Assembly (NCBI GenBank): GCA_001464835.1
Contig: LNDS01000032.1
Coordinates: forward strand, 95,956-159,955
DNA: 64,000 nucleotides
DNA from: Rhizobiales bacterium Ga0077525
GTDB lineage: Bacteria; Pseudomonadota; Alphaproteobacteria; Rhizobiales; Xanthobacteraceae
Direction: 5' to 3'
Under the pieces are notes generated by a model, which searched no databases, was not told where the DNA came from, and saw only the letters and a program-made list of their open reading frames with translations. A program made the position numbers and the translations under genes. This document shows, one piece after another, positions 8,648-17,152 of this stretch (its first letter is position 1; every line of letters starts with the position of its first letter).

Positions 8648-10048
8648 ATGGCCTCGCTCACCGTCCGCCAGATCGACGAGGCGCTCAAGCAGCAATTGCG
8701 GCTGCGCGCCGCGCGCCATGGCCGATCGGTCGAGGATGAAATCCGCAATATTCTGCGTGACGCCGCCGGCGACACCGAAACCCCGCCCGGCCCTTCGCCC
8801 AGTCAGCGCGCGACCGAACCGGCGGCGACCGCGGCCCGGCGCGTCCTGCTGATTATCGGCGGCGGCATCGCCGCCTACAAGTCGCTCGATCTGATCCGGC
8901 GGCTGAAAGAGCGCGGCATCGCCGTGCGCTGTATCCTGACCAAGGCGGCCGAGGAATTCATCACGCCATTGTCGGCCGGCGCCATTACCGGCGAACGCGT
9001 TTTCAGCGACCTGTTCGATCCGGCGCATGAATTCGACGTCGGCCATATTCGTTTGGCGCGCGAAGCCGACCTGATCGTCGTCGCGCCGGCGACCGCCGAC
9101 CTGATGGCCAAGATGGCGAACGGCCTGGCCAACGATCTCGCCACCGCCGTGCTGCTGGCGGCCAAGGCGAAGATCCTGCTGGCGCCGGCGATGAATCCGG
9201 CGATGTGGTCGAACAGAGCGACGCAGCGCAATCTGGCGCAGCTCACCGCCGATGGCGTGACCATGATCGGCCCGAACAGCGGCGAGATGGCCGAGAGCGG
9301 CGAACGCGGCCTTGGCCGCATGGCCGAACCTTTGGAGATCGCGGCAAGTGTCGAAGGAATCTTCAAAACTGCCGGCGCGCCGCAGCCGTTGCAGGGCAAG
9401 CGCGTGCTGATCACCGCCGGCCCGACGCATGAACCCATCGATCCCGTGCGCTATATCGCGAACCGGTCGTCCGGCAAGCAGGGCTATGCCATTGCGCAGG
9501 CCGCCGCGGCGGCCGGCGCCGATGTCACCTTGATCAGCGGGCCGGTGAATCTGCCGAAGCCGGCCGGCGTCACTGTTGTCGATGTCGAAACCGCGCGCGA
9601 CATGCTCGATGCGGTCGAGCGCGCCCTGCCCGCCGACGTCGCCATCTTCGCCGCCGCGGTCGCCGACTGGCGCGTCGCCAATGCAGGGGCGCAAAAGATC
9701 AAGAAAAAGGCCGGCGCGGCAACGCCTGAACTGGCGCTCGCAGAAAACCCGGACATCCTGTCCACCATCGCGCACCGACCATCGGGACGTCCCGGTCTGG
9801 TCATCGGCTTTGCCGCCGAGACCGAGAATGTCGAGGCCAACGCCAAGGCCAAGCTCGCCAAAAAAGGCTGTGACTGGATCCTCGCTAATGACGTGTCGCC
9901 CGCAACCGGCATCATGGGTGGCGACAACAACACAATAAAACTGGTGACGGCAAACGGCATCGAGCCGTGGCCGCCGCAAAGCAAGGAAGACGCCGCCACG
10001 ATGCTGATTGCGCGCATCGCCGCGGCGTTGAAGGGAGACAAGACGTGA
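8648..10048 (+). CDS. coaBC: CoaBC with N-terminal FitA-like ribbon-helix-helix domain
   Basis: Bifunctional enzyme of CoA synthesis. CoaB joins cysteine to phosphopantothenate with CTP, and the flavoprotein CoaC decarboxylates the product. Residues ~65-240 are Coa[19 protein letters not shown], the catalytic His in [12 protein letters not shown] and the APAMNPAMW motif. The flap reads [13 protein letters not shown] without the Cys of the E. coli enzyme. Residues ~245-466 are CoaB ([43 protein letters not shown]). The unusual part is residues 1-40, which match the ribbon-helix-helix domain of FitA-type antitoxins ([25 protein letters not shown]). A ~25-residue Pro/Ala linker follows. No ribosome site is clear. 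dut follows with a GTGA overlap. Confidence 0.93.
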   Translation: MASLTVRQIDEALKQQLRLRAARHGRSVEDEIRNILRDAAGDTETPPGPSPSQRATEPAATAARRVLLIIGGGIAAYKSLDLIRRLKERGIAVRCILTKAAEEFITPLSAGAITGERVFSDLFDPAHEFDVGHIRLAREADLIVVAPATADLMAKMANGLANDLATAVLLAAKAKILLAPAMNPAMWSNRATQRNLAQLTADGVTMIGPNSGEMAESGERGLGRMAEPLEIAASVEGIFKTAGAPQPLQGKRVLITAGPTHEPIDPVRYIANRSSGKQGYAIAQAAAAAGADVTLISGPVNLPKPAGVTVVDVETARDMLDAVERALPADVAIFAAAVADWRVANAGAQKIKKKAGAATPELALAENPDILSTIAHRPSGRPGLVIGFAAETENVEANAKAKLAKKGCDWILANDVSPATGIMGGDNNTIKLVTANGIEPWPPQSKEDAATMLIARIAAALKGDKT

Positions 10049-10491
10049 ATGTTCGCATCATGCGACTGGCGCACGCGCGCGATCTGCCGCTGCCGGCCTA
10101 TCAAACAGCACAGGCCGCGGGTTTCGATCTTACCGCCGCCGTGCCTGCGCACGCGCCGATCACTCTGATGCCGGGCGCACATGTTTTGGTGCCGACAGGC
10201 CTATCGATCGCACTGCCGGAAGGCTTCGAAGCACAGGTGCGTCCACGTTCGGGTCTCGCCGCCAAACACGGCGTGACGGTGCTCAATTCGCCCGGCACCA
10301 TCGACGCGGATTACCGCGGCGAAATCCAGGTTATCCTCATCAATCACGGCGTCGAATCGGTCGAAATCGCGCGCGGCATGCGAATAGCCCAGATAGTGGT
10401 CGCAACCGTAGCGCGCGCTTCATTTATCGAAGTCGATTCTCTCGATGAAACACCACGGGGAATCGGCGGCTTCGGATCCACTGGTGGTTGA
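10045..10491 (+). CDS. dut: dUTP diphosphatase (dUTPase)
   Basis: Hydrolyses dUTP to dUMP, keeping uracil out of DNA and feeding dTMP synthesis. All five trimeric dUTPase motifs are present: [32 protein letters not shown] and the C-terminal [11 protein letters not shown] chose the GTG at 10045, which overlaps the coaBC stop (GTGA) and has GGGAGA about 8 bases upstream; an ATG at 10060 is the alternative. Length 148 aa is normal. The coaBC-dut pair is widespread in proteobacteria. Confidence 0.96.
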   Translation: MNVRIMRLAHARDLPLPAYQTAQAAGFDLTAAVPAHAPITLMPGAHVLVPTGLSIALPEGFEAQVRPRSGLAAKHGVTVLNSPGTIDADYRGEIQVILINHGVESVEIARGMRIAQIVVATVARASFIEVDSLDETPRGIGGFGSTGG

Positions 10492-10527
10492 AGTGAAGTT
10501 TTTTCCACTTACGTACTGGACGGATTG

Positions 10528-10565
10528 TTGACTGTAGCCTATTACCTTTTAAATTAGTTGCAACT
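10528..10565 (+). promoter_or_regulatory. Candidate promoter and palindrome before the Rrf2 gene
   Basis: TTGACT (10528-10533) and TAAATT (10550-10555) are 16 bases apart and could be -35/-10 elements. A perfect 10-base palindrome AGTTGCAACT (10556-10565) follows directly, at the expected transcription start. Rrf2 proteins often repress their own genes, so this may be the operator; that is inference only. Confidence 0.3.
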
Positions 10566-10575
10566 GGTGCCGATA

Positions 10576-10986
10576 ATGCCGCTGGTTTCCCGCAAGGGCA
10601 TTCTTGCCATTGCCGCCGTCATTGACGTGGCTATCAATGCCCAAGGCCGGCCGGTGTCGGCAAAGGCTTTGGCTGGCCGTCACAAGTTGCCGCCGCGCCA
10701 TCTTGAGCCGGTGCTGCAAGCGCTTGTCCGTGACGGCATCCTGAAAGGTATTCGCGGACCGCACGGCGGCTACGAACTGGCGCGCGAACACAAAAAGATC
10801 ACGGCAGAGGACATCCTGCGAGCCGCCTCGCGCGCGGACGACGACGAGGAACCGCAAACGTCATTGCCGAAACTGGCCAGCGATGTCGTGAACCCGGCGC
10901 TGGCCGAAGCGGAACGCAGCTTTTCGCTGGCGCTCAGCCGCATCAATATCGAAGACATGGTCAAGCGCGCCGAAACGGCAAAATAG
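10576..10986 (+). CDS. Rrf2-family transcriptional regulator without cluster cysteines
   Basis: A 136-aa winged-helix regulator of the Rrf2 family: N-terminal helix GILAIAAVIDVAINAQGRPV, recognition region LAGRHKLPPRHLEPVLQALV and wing GILKGIRGPHGGYELARE. IscR, NsrR and RirA bind an iron-sulfur cluster through three cysteines in the C-terminal half; this protein has no Cys at all, so it must sense something else or nothing. The C-terminal region ends in a helix (LALSRINIEDMVKRAE). It is transcribed alone between dut and divL; target genes are unknown. Confidence 0.88.
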   Translation: MPLVSRKGILAIAAVIDVAINAQGRPVSAKALAGRHKLPPRHLEPVLQALVRDGILKGIRGPHGGYELAREHKKITAEDILRAASRADDDEEPQTSLPKLASDVVNPALAEAERSFSLALSRINIEDMVKRAETAK

Positions 10987-11174
10987 CCGGCGCGCCCGCC
11001 GCGATTTTCAAGCCGCGTTCGAATATCCGCATTGCCTCAACACGTTCACCATATGGACTCTTTCGGCGCGACTCCCCGTGGGGGTAAAGTCCAACGATTC
11101 GCGTCCGATGTTGCGGACATCGCTCGCGTCCGTTGACGCAATCCACGTTGCGTATCCTTTGGGGCAATTCTGAA

Positions 11175-13691
11175 ATGCCGGAGACGATCCGGACGTCGAA
11201 CGAGGGGCTGCGCTCTCGTCCGAGGCGAGGTGGAGTCCTCTCCGCCGCCGTCCTCGCCAATCTCTGCGTCCCATTCAGCGCGGCCGAAGCCGGAGCGGAA
11301 GCGCTGACCCGCGCCGCCGGCCTGTTCGACCGGCAGGAAATCGTCACGCTCACTTTGTTCGCCGGCGCCGCCTGCTTCGCCGTGGTCGCCGCCGTCGTCA
11401 TGATCCGCAGCCGCCGCAACGCCGGACGCCACGACCCCGGCACGCGCGACGACACCTTGGCGCTGCAGGCCGAAGTCGACCGCTTCAAGCAGCTGTTCCT
11501 GTCCGATCCGCAAGTGCTGGTGACCTGGGCCGCCGCAGACGACCGCCCGGAGATTCTCGGCGACACGTCCGTCGTCGTCGCGGGAAATCCCGAGCGCGTG
11601 CTGGCCTTCGGTGCCTGGCTGGAACCGGCAGCGGCGCAGTCCATCGAACAGGCCGTGACGTCCTTGCGCGGCGAGGGCCGCGGCTTCATCATGACGCTGA
11701 CGACCTCGGCCGGCCGGCCGCTCGAGGCCACCGGCCGCGCCGTCGGCGGCCGCGCCGTGCTGCGCTTGCGCGATGTCAGTGGCATCGAGCGCGATCTTGT
11801 CGATCTCGCCACGCGCCACGACCGGCTCAATGCCGATATCGAGACCATGAAGGCGCTGCTCGAATCGCTGCCGGCGCCGGTGTGGGCACGCGACGGCAGC
11901 GGCCATCTGGTGTTCGCCAATTCAGCCTATGCCCGCGCCGTCGAAGCGGTCGATCCGACCGACGCGGTGGCGCGCGAACTCGAACTGCTCGACCGCCCGG
12001 CCCTCACCGACGCGGCGCGCGCCCGCGCCGCCGGTGAAGCCTTCACCAAGCGCCTGCCGGCCATTGTCGCCGGCGAACGCCGCATCTTCGACGTCATCGA
12101 CGCGCCGAGCGGCGGCGGCAGCGCCGGCATCGCCATCGACCGTACCGAAGCCGAGACCATGCGTTCTGAACTCGCGCGCATGATCGATGCCCATCGCCGC
12201 GTTCTCGATCAACTCGCCACCGGCGTCGCCATCTTCAACGTCGATCGCAAGCTGATTTTCTACAATACCGCGTTCCGCTCGCTGTTCGATCTCGATGCCG
12301 GCACGCTGGAGCAGAATCCGACCGACAGCGCCGTGCTCGACAGACTGCGCGCCGATCGCAAATTGCCCGAACAGCAGGACTTCCGGCAATGGAAGCAGCA
12401 GCTGTACGAAGCCTACCGCATGGTCGAGCCGCAGGAGCATATGTGGCACCTGCCCGACGGCCGCACCTTGCGCGTCGTCACGACACCAAATCCGGAAGGC
12501 GGCATCACCTATCTCTATGACGACGTCACCGAACGTCTCGATATGCATCGCCGCTACGATGCGCTGATCAAGGTGCAGAGCGAGACGCTCGATCATCTGG
12601 CCGAAGCGGTCGCCGTGTTCGGCTCGGACGGCCGCGTCCGCCTGCACAATCCGGCGTTCCAGCGCATGTGGAAACTGTCGGCGGAGGCGCTCGACGCCCA
12701 CCCGCACATCGAGGCGGTCACCGCCTGGTCGCAGGCGCTGCACGACGACAACATCGTCTGGCGCACGCTGCGCGCGGCGGTGACCGCGATCGACGGCCGA
12801 GAGCCGGTCGGTGCGCGCATCGAGCGGCGCGACGGCATGGTGATCGACATGGCGACCATGCCGCTGCCGGACGGCGCGACCTTGGTCACGTTCCAGGACG
12901 TCAGCGACACCGTCAATGTCGAACGCGCGCTGCTCGACCGCAACGAGGCGCTGGTCGCCGCCGACGGCATCAAGATCGAATTCGTCCACCACGTTTCCTA
13001 TGAACTGCGTTCGCCGCTGACCAACATCATCGGCTTCGCCAACCTGCTCGGCGATCCAGCATTCGGCCCGCTCAATGCCAAGCAGCATGAATATCTCGGC
13101 TACATCACGACATCGACCAATGCGCTGCTGGCGATCATCAATAACATTCTCGACCTCGCCACCATCGACGCCGGCGCCATGACGCTGAATTTGTCCGACG
13201 TCGACATCCGCAAATGCATGGAAGCAGCCGCCGAAGGCGTGCTCGACCGGCTCGTCAAGAATAACCTCAGGCTGGAAATTCTATCTGCGCCGGGTATCGG
13301 CAGCTTCAGCGCCGACGAGCGCCGGCTGCGCCAGGTGCTGTTCAATCTTTTGTCCAACGCCGTCGGTTTCTCGCCGCAGGGCGCAGCCGTGACCTTGTCG
13401 GCCGAACGGCAGGACGAGGCCGTGGTGTTCACCGTGATCGATCGCGGCCCCGGCATTCCGCCGGAAGCGAAAGATAAGGTGTTCGACTGGTTCGAAACCG
13501 ACTCGCAGGGCTCGGAACACCGCGGCACCGGACTGGGGCTGTCGCTGGTGCGCTCGTTTGTCGAGTTGCATGGCGGCACCATCGAAATCGAATCGACGGT
13601 CGGCGCCGGCACCAAAGTCATCTGCGTATTTCCACTCACGCACGCAGCCGAGCCGGTCGCCAAACCGGCCATCAAGCAAAGCGCGGCTTGA
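11175..13691 (+). CDS. divL: DivL-like pseudo-histidine kinase (multi-PAS)
   Basis: Membrane protein of ~838 aa in the DivL class of the alphaproteobacterial cell-cycle circuit (DivK-CckA-CtrA). A transmembrane segment (VTLTLFAGAACFAVVAAVV) is near the N-terminus. Several PAS domains follow (for example LATGVAIFNVDRKLIFYNTA and LAEAVAVFGSDGRVRLHNPA), then DHp and HATPase domains with NLLSNAV, DRGPGIP and GTGLGLS. The phospho-acceptor His of the H-box is replaced by Tyr609 (HHVSYELRSPLTN), which is the hallmark of DivL. The ATG at 11175 is preferred, with an upstream in-frame ATG at 11133. It lies near tsaE-amgK-murU-addB-addA, as I recall for other alphaproteobacteria. Confidence 0.9.
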   Translation: MPETIRTSNEGLRSRPRRGGVLSAAVLANLCVPFSAAEAGAEALTRAAGLFDRQEIVTLTLFAGAACFAVVAAVVMIRSRRNAGRHDPGTRDDTLALQAEVDRFKQLFLSDPQVLVTWAAADDRPEILGDTSVVVAGNPERVLAFGAWLEPAAAQSIEQAVTSLRGEGRGFIMTLTTSAGRPLEATGRAVGGRAVLRLRDVSGIERDLVDLATRHDRLNADIETMKALLESLPAPVWARDGSGHLVFANSAYARAVEAVDPTDAVARELELLDRPALTDAARARAAGEAFTKRLPAIVAGERRIFDVIDAPSGGGSAGIAIDRTEAETMRSELARMIDAHRRVLDQLATGVAIFNVDRKLIFYNTAFRSLFDLDAGTLEQNPTDSAVLDRLRADRKLPEQQDFRQWKQQLYEAYRMVEPQEHMWHLPDGRTLRVVTTPNPEGGITYLYDDVTERLDMHRRYDALIKVQSETLDHLAEAVAVFGSDGRVRLHNPAFQRMWKLSAEALDAHPHIEAVTAWSQALHDDNIVWRTLRAAVTAIDGREPVGARIERRDGMVIDMATMPLPDGATLVTFQDVSDTVNVERALLDRNEALVAADGIKIEFVHHVSYELRSPLTNIIGFANLLGDPAFGPLNAKQHEYLGYITTSTNALLAIINNILDLATIDAGAMTLNLSDVDIRKCMEAAAEGVLDRLVKNNLRLEILSAPGIGSFSADERRLRQVLFNLLSNAVGFSPQGAAVTLSAERQDEAVVFTVIDRGPGIPPEAKDKVFDWFETDSQGSEHRGTGLGLSLVRSFVELHGGTIEIESTVGAGTKVICVFPLTHAAEPVAKPAIKQSAA

Positions 13692-13698
13692 AGCCAAT

Positions 13699-13733
13699 AA
13701 AAAAGCCTCCGCGGAAAACCGCGGAGGCTTTTT
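13699..13733. terminator. Bidirectional intrinsic terminator between divL and the secreted-protein gene
   Basis: Perfect stem: AAAAGCCTCCGCGG (13701-13714), loop AAAA, then CCGCGGAGGC and a T run. The A run before and T run after make it work for divL on the plus strand and for the convergent gene ending at 13748. Confidence 0.93.
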
Positions 13734-13747
13734 CAGTCCATATGGAC

Positions 13748-14125
13748 TTAGCGCATGGGGCGCGGCTGGTAGCCGACATACTCGCCGTTCACGCAGGCAC
13801 CCTTGTTGGCGCCGAACAAGGCATGGAAGCCACGGCACGGCTGAAACACGGCATCAATCGCCGCGACGGTGCCGACGCCGGCGATGCCGCCAACCGTTGC
13901 CGCACCTGCGGCCGTGGTCGGCAGAGCCGCGGAGCCGATTGCAGGGGCAGCGCCGTACCAACCGTGATAGAGGCCGACGCCAACTGCGGTGCCGACCGCG
14001 GCGCCGGCAACCGGGCCGGCGACGCCGGTCGTGTATTGCGCGTCCTGTGCGCTCGCCAAAGTCGGCATTGCAATTGCGCCGGCGGTGACCGCGGCGACTG
14101 TCAGTGCTGTGATAAATCTACGCAT
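13748..14125 (-). CDS. Small secreted Gly/Ala-rich protein
   Basis: A 125-aa protein with a clear signal peptide (MRRFITALTVAAVTAGAIAM, cut after ASA). The middle is Gly/Ala-rich and hydrophobic (VAGPVAGAAVGTAVGVGLYH, TTAAGAATVGGIAGVG). The C-terminal segment has two Cys 16 residues apart (PCRGFHALFG, GACVNGEYVG) that could form a disulfide in the periplasm. AAGGAG stands 7 bases before the second of two adjacent ATGs, so 14125 is chosen. No known family or function; I recall similar small proteins from Bradyrhizobium-like genomes. It lies between divL and a Rieske oxygenase gene, on the opposite strand to both. Confidence 0.75.
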   Translation of the reverse strand: MRRFITALTVAAVTAGAIAMPTLASAQDAQYTTGVAGPVAGAAVGTAVGVGLYHGWYGAAPAIGSAALPTTAAGAATVGGIAGVGTVAAIDAVFQPCRGFHALFGANKGACVNGEYVGYQPRPMR

Positions 14126-14420
14126 CATGATGCTCCTTCGTTGAACCTTATCCGTACCCAGCAAACGTTCTCTCCTCGCATGCGTTCCGCAGCGCACGCG
14201 GGGAACAGCGATGTTTTGTGCAACAATGGCGATGATGTGTCAGAGCCCGGGAACCGCGACACGCACGCGGTAAATCGAAGGCAATGCTGAGGCGTCTGTG
14301 GCTCGTTGCCACATCCACGCCGCAGTTCATTCCACGTCGCGCCCTATTGTCTGCTTTTGCGCGCCGGGGCAATCTACCGCGAACGCTTCATACAAAGAAT
14401 CAATCACGGGGGTAAACGTC

Positions 14421-15467
14421 ATGGCAACGCCGCGCAATTTTCCGCTCAACGCCTGGTATATCGCGGCCTGGAGCTACGAGGTCGGCAAGCGCGAGCCGCT
14501 GGCACGCACGGTCTGCAACAATAAAATGGTGATGTGGCGCAAGGCCGACGGCTCGCTCGCCGTGCTTGAAGACGCCTGCTGGCATCGCCTGCTGCCGCTG
14601 TCGATGGGCTGGCTCGAAGGCGAAACGATCGTCTGCCGTTACCACGGGCTTGGATTCGACGGCAAAGGCCAATGCACGCGCATGCCGTCGCAGGATAAAC
14701 TCAATCCGGCGGCGAAGGTGCGCAGCTATCCGGCGCTCGACCGCCATCGCTACGTCTGGGTGTGGCCGGGCGATCCGGCGCTGGCCGATCCCGCTTTGGT
14801 GCCGGACATGCACTGGAACGACGATCCGGAATGGGCCGGCGACGGCAAGACTCTTTTCGCCAAATGCGACTACCGGCTGTTCGTCGACAACCTGATGGAC
14901 CTCACGCACGAGTCCTTCGTGCACATCACCAGCATCGGCTCCAAGCACGTTGCCGAGACGCCGATGACGACGACGCATTCCGGCCGCACCGTAACCTCGA
15001 CACGCTGGATGCTCGATATCGACGCGCCGCCGTTCTGGCGCACCCAGCTCGGCAAACCGGGCAATGTCGACCGCTGGCAGATCATCCGCTTCGAGGCGCC
15101 GTGCACCATCGTGCTCGATGTCGGCGTCGCGCCCACCGGCACCGGCGCGCCCTCGGGAGACCGCTCGCAGGGCGTCAACGGCCGGGTACTCAACTCGATC
15201 ACGCCGGAAACCGACACCACCTGCATGTATTTCTGGTCGATGACGCGCAACTACAAACTGAGCGATCAGTCGCTGACCTCACAGCTGCGCGAGGCCAATG
15301 CCAATATCTTCCTCGAAGACCTGGTCGTGGTCGAAGCCCAGCAGCGCATGATCGACGAGCGGCCGGATGCGCCCCTGCGCAATCTCAACATCGACGCCGG
15401 TTCGATGCGCGCCCGCAAGATCATCGACGACATGATCGCCAGCGAGACGCGCATCGCGGCGGAGTGA
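14421..15467 (+). CDS. Rieske non-haem iron oxygenase alpha subunit (VanA-like)
   Basis: Aromatic ring-hydroxylating or O-demethylating monooxygenase component of 348 aa, the size of vanillate O-demethylase VanA. The Rieske [2Fe-2S] ligands are Cys-x-His (CWHR) and Cys-x2-His (CRYHGLGFDG). The mononuclear iron site is DNLMDLTHESFVH, with both His and the bridging Asp. N-terminus NAWYIAAWSYEVGKREPLAR is VanA-like. GGGGG lies 9 bases before the ATG at 14421. No reductase gene (VanB type) adjoins it, so electrons must come from elsewhere. The 295 bases upstream hold no other gene that I can see. It interrupts the divL-tsaE neighbourhood. Confidence 0.9.
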   Translation: MATPRNFPLNAWYIAAWSYEVGKREPLARTVCNNKMVMWRKADGSLAVLEDACWHRLLPLSMGWLEGETIVCRYHGLGFDGKGQCTRMPSQDKLNPAAKVRSYPALDRHRYVWVWPGDPALADPALVPDMHWNDDPEWAGDGKTLFAKCDYRLFVDNLMDLTHESFVHITSIGSKHVAETPMTTTHSGRTVTSTRWMLDIDAPPFWRTQLGKPGNVDRWQIIRFEAPCTIVLDVGVAPTGTGAPSGDRSQGVNGRVLNSITPETDTTCMYFWSMTRNYKLSDQSLTSQLREANANIFLEDLVVVEAQQRMIDERPDAPLRNLNIDAGSMRARKIIDDMIASETRIAAE

Positions 15468-15551
15468 GCCGCAAGCGCTGTCGGGCGGCGGTCTGGCGCT
15501 TGAGCATAACTCCCGTTTATAAGGGTTTGTCCTCATGCGGATGCTGATTCG

Positions 15552-17090
15552 ATGTTCCCCACCACGACCGGCGGCTACAGCTTCACGGTGGCGCTCGAAG
15601 ACGAGCAGGCCACCTCCCGGCTGATGGCGGATGTCGCCGGGCTGATCGAGCCCGGCGACCTGATCACGCTGTCCGGCGATCTTGGCGCCGGCAAGACCGC
15701 CTTCGCCCGCGCCTTCATCCGCCACGTCGCTGGCGACGAAACCATTGAAGTACCAAGCCCGACCTTCACATTGATGCAGAGCTACGATCTGCCGCGCTTT
15801 CCGGTGGTGCATGCCGATCTGTACCGCCTCGGCGGCCCGAGCGAACTCAACGAGCTTGGCTTCGAGGACGCGCCGGAAACCGCGGTGACCTTGCTCGAAT
15901 GGCCCGACCGCGCCGGCGGCCAGCTGCCGCCCGACCGGCTCGACATCGCGCTGACCTTGTCGCCGCCGCAAGGCGAAACGTTCCGCCACGCGCAGATCAC
16001 CGGCTACGGCGCCTTCGCCGCGCGGGCCGAGCGGATCGCGGCGATCCGCCGTTTCCTCAACGACACCGGTTTCGGCCAGGCGAGCCGCCGCCGCATTCAG
16101 GGCGACGCCTCGACACGCTCTTATGAGCGGCTGGTGCGCGACGGCGTCAGCTACATCCTGATGAACTCGCCGCGCCGTCCGGACGGACCGCCGGTGCGCG
16201 ACGGCAAGCCTTACAGCGCCATCGCGCATCTGGCCGAGACGGTGACGCCGTTCATTGCCATGGCGCGGGCCTTGCGCATGCTCGGTTTCTCGGCGCCGGC
16301 GATCTTCGCCGCCGACCGCGATGCCGGACTGCTGGTACTGGAAGATCTCGGCGACGAATTGATCGTCGAGGGCGATCCGCCGGCACCGATCGAGGCGCGT
16401 TACGAAGTCGCCGCCGATCTCCTGGCGGCGCTGCATCGTGAGCGCACGCCGGACACTTTGACCGTCGAGGCCGGCGTGCAATATCGCGTGCCGCGCTACG
16501 ACATGGACGCGATGCTGATCGAGACAGAGCTGCTGCTCGATTGGTTCCTGCCTTTGCTCGGCTCGACGCCGTCCGACGACGTGCGCGACGACTACATTAC
16601 ATTGTGGCGCGCGGCGCTGACGCCGGCGCTGACGGCGCAACCGACCTGGGTGCTGCGCGATTATCATTCGCCCAACATCATCTGGCTGCCGGAACGCGAC
16701 GGCATCGCCCGCGTCGGTCTGCTGGACTTTCAGGACGCCGTGATGGGGCCGGCCGCCTACGACGTCGCGTCGCTGTTGCAGGATGCCCGCGTCACGGTGC
16801 CGGAGATGATGGAGATTTCATTGCTATCGCGCTACACGCGCGCGCGCATGAAGGCCGAGCGGGGCTTCGACGCGCCGGCTTTCGCGCGGCTTTATGCGAC
16901 CTTCGCCGCGCAGCGCGCCTCGAAGATTCTCGGTATCTTTGCCCGTCTCGACCGCCGCGACGGCAAGCCGCAATATTTGCGTCATCTGCCGCGCGTATGG
17001 ACCTATCTCCAGCGGTCGCTGGCACACCCGGATCTGGCGCCACTCGCCGCCTGGTATCGTGTGAACATTCCCGTGCCGAAACGCGCATGA
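15552..17090 (+). CDS. Fusion of TsaE (t6A ATPase) and AmgK-like sugar kinase
   Basis: Residues ~1-150 are TsaE, the ATPase of the TsaBDE complex that makes threonylcarbamoyl-adenosine in tRNA: Walker A GDLGAGKTAFAR, SPTFTLMQSYDL, HADLYRLGG and EWPDRAGG. Residues ~165-512 are an aminoglycoside-phosphotransferase-fold kinase with catalytic RDYHSPNIIWL and LLDFQDAV, matching AmgK (N-acetylmuramate/N-acetylglucosamine 1-kinase). With murU next, this gives the peptidoglycan recycling branch that bypasses de novo UDP-MurNAc synthesis. The final Ala codon and the TGA lie in a palindromic repeat beginning at 17085. No strong ribosome site precedes the ATG. Confidence 0.93.
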   Translation: MFPTTTGGYSFTVALEDEQATSRLMADVAGLIEPGDLITLSGDLGAGKTAFARAFIRHVAGDETIEVPSPTFTLMQSYDLPRFPVVHADLYRLGGPSELNELGFEDAPETAVTLLEWPDRAGGQLPPDRLDIALTLSPPQGETFRHAQITGYGAFAARAERIAAIRRFLNDTGFGQASRRRIQGDASTRSYERLVRDGVSYILMNSPRRPDGPPVRDGKPYSAIAHLAETVTPFIAMARALRMLGFSAPAIFAADRDAGLLVLEDLGDELIVEGDPPAPIEARYEVAADLLAALHRERTPDTLTVEAGVQYRVPRYDMDAMLIETELLLDWFLPLLGSTPSDDVRDDYITLWRAALTPALTAQPTWVLRDYHSPNIIWLPERDGIARVGLLDFQDAVMGPAAYDVASLLQDARVTVPEMMEISLLSRYTRARMKAERGFDAPAFARLYATFAAQRASKILGIFARLDRRDGKPQYLRHLPRVWTYLQRSLAHPDLAPLAAWYRVNIPVPKRA

Positions 17091-17129
17091 TCCCGAAAAG
17101 TGGAATCCGGTTTTCGGACAAGATCATGC
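17085..17129. repeat. GCATGATC...GATCATGC palindromic repeat, short form
   Basis: Imperfect palindrome: GCATGATCCCGAAAAGTGG at the left, CCGGTTTTCGGA in the middle and GATCATGC at the right. GCATGATC pairs with GATCATGC and CCGAAAA with TTTTCGG. It overlaps the last codon and stop of tsaE-amgK and ends 23 bases before murU. A longer copy is at 53068-53135. Confidence 0.85.
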
Positions 17130-17152
17130 GCAAAATAAAAGTGAAATCCTAG

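Noticed and set aside
8399..9979. A 526-codon minus-strand frame opposite coaBC
   Set aside because: Antisense to a clear enzyme gene, composition typical of a shadow frame.
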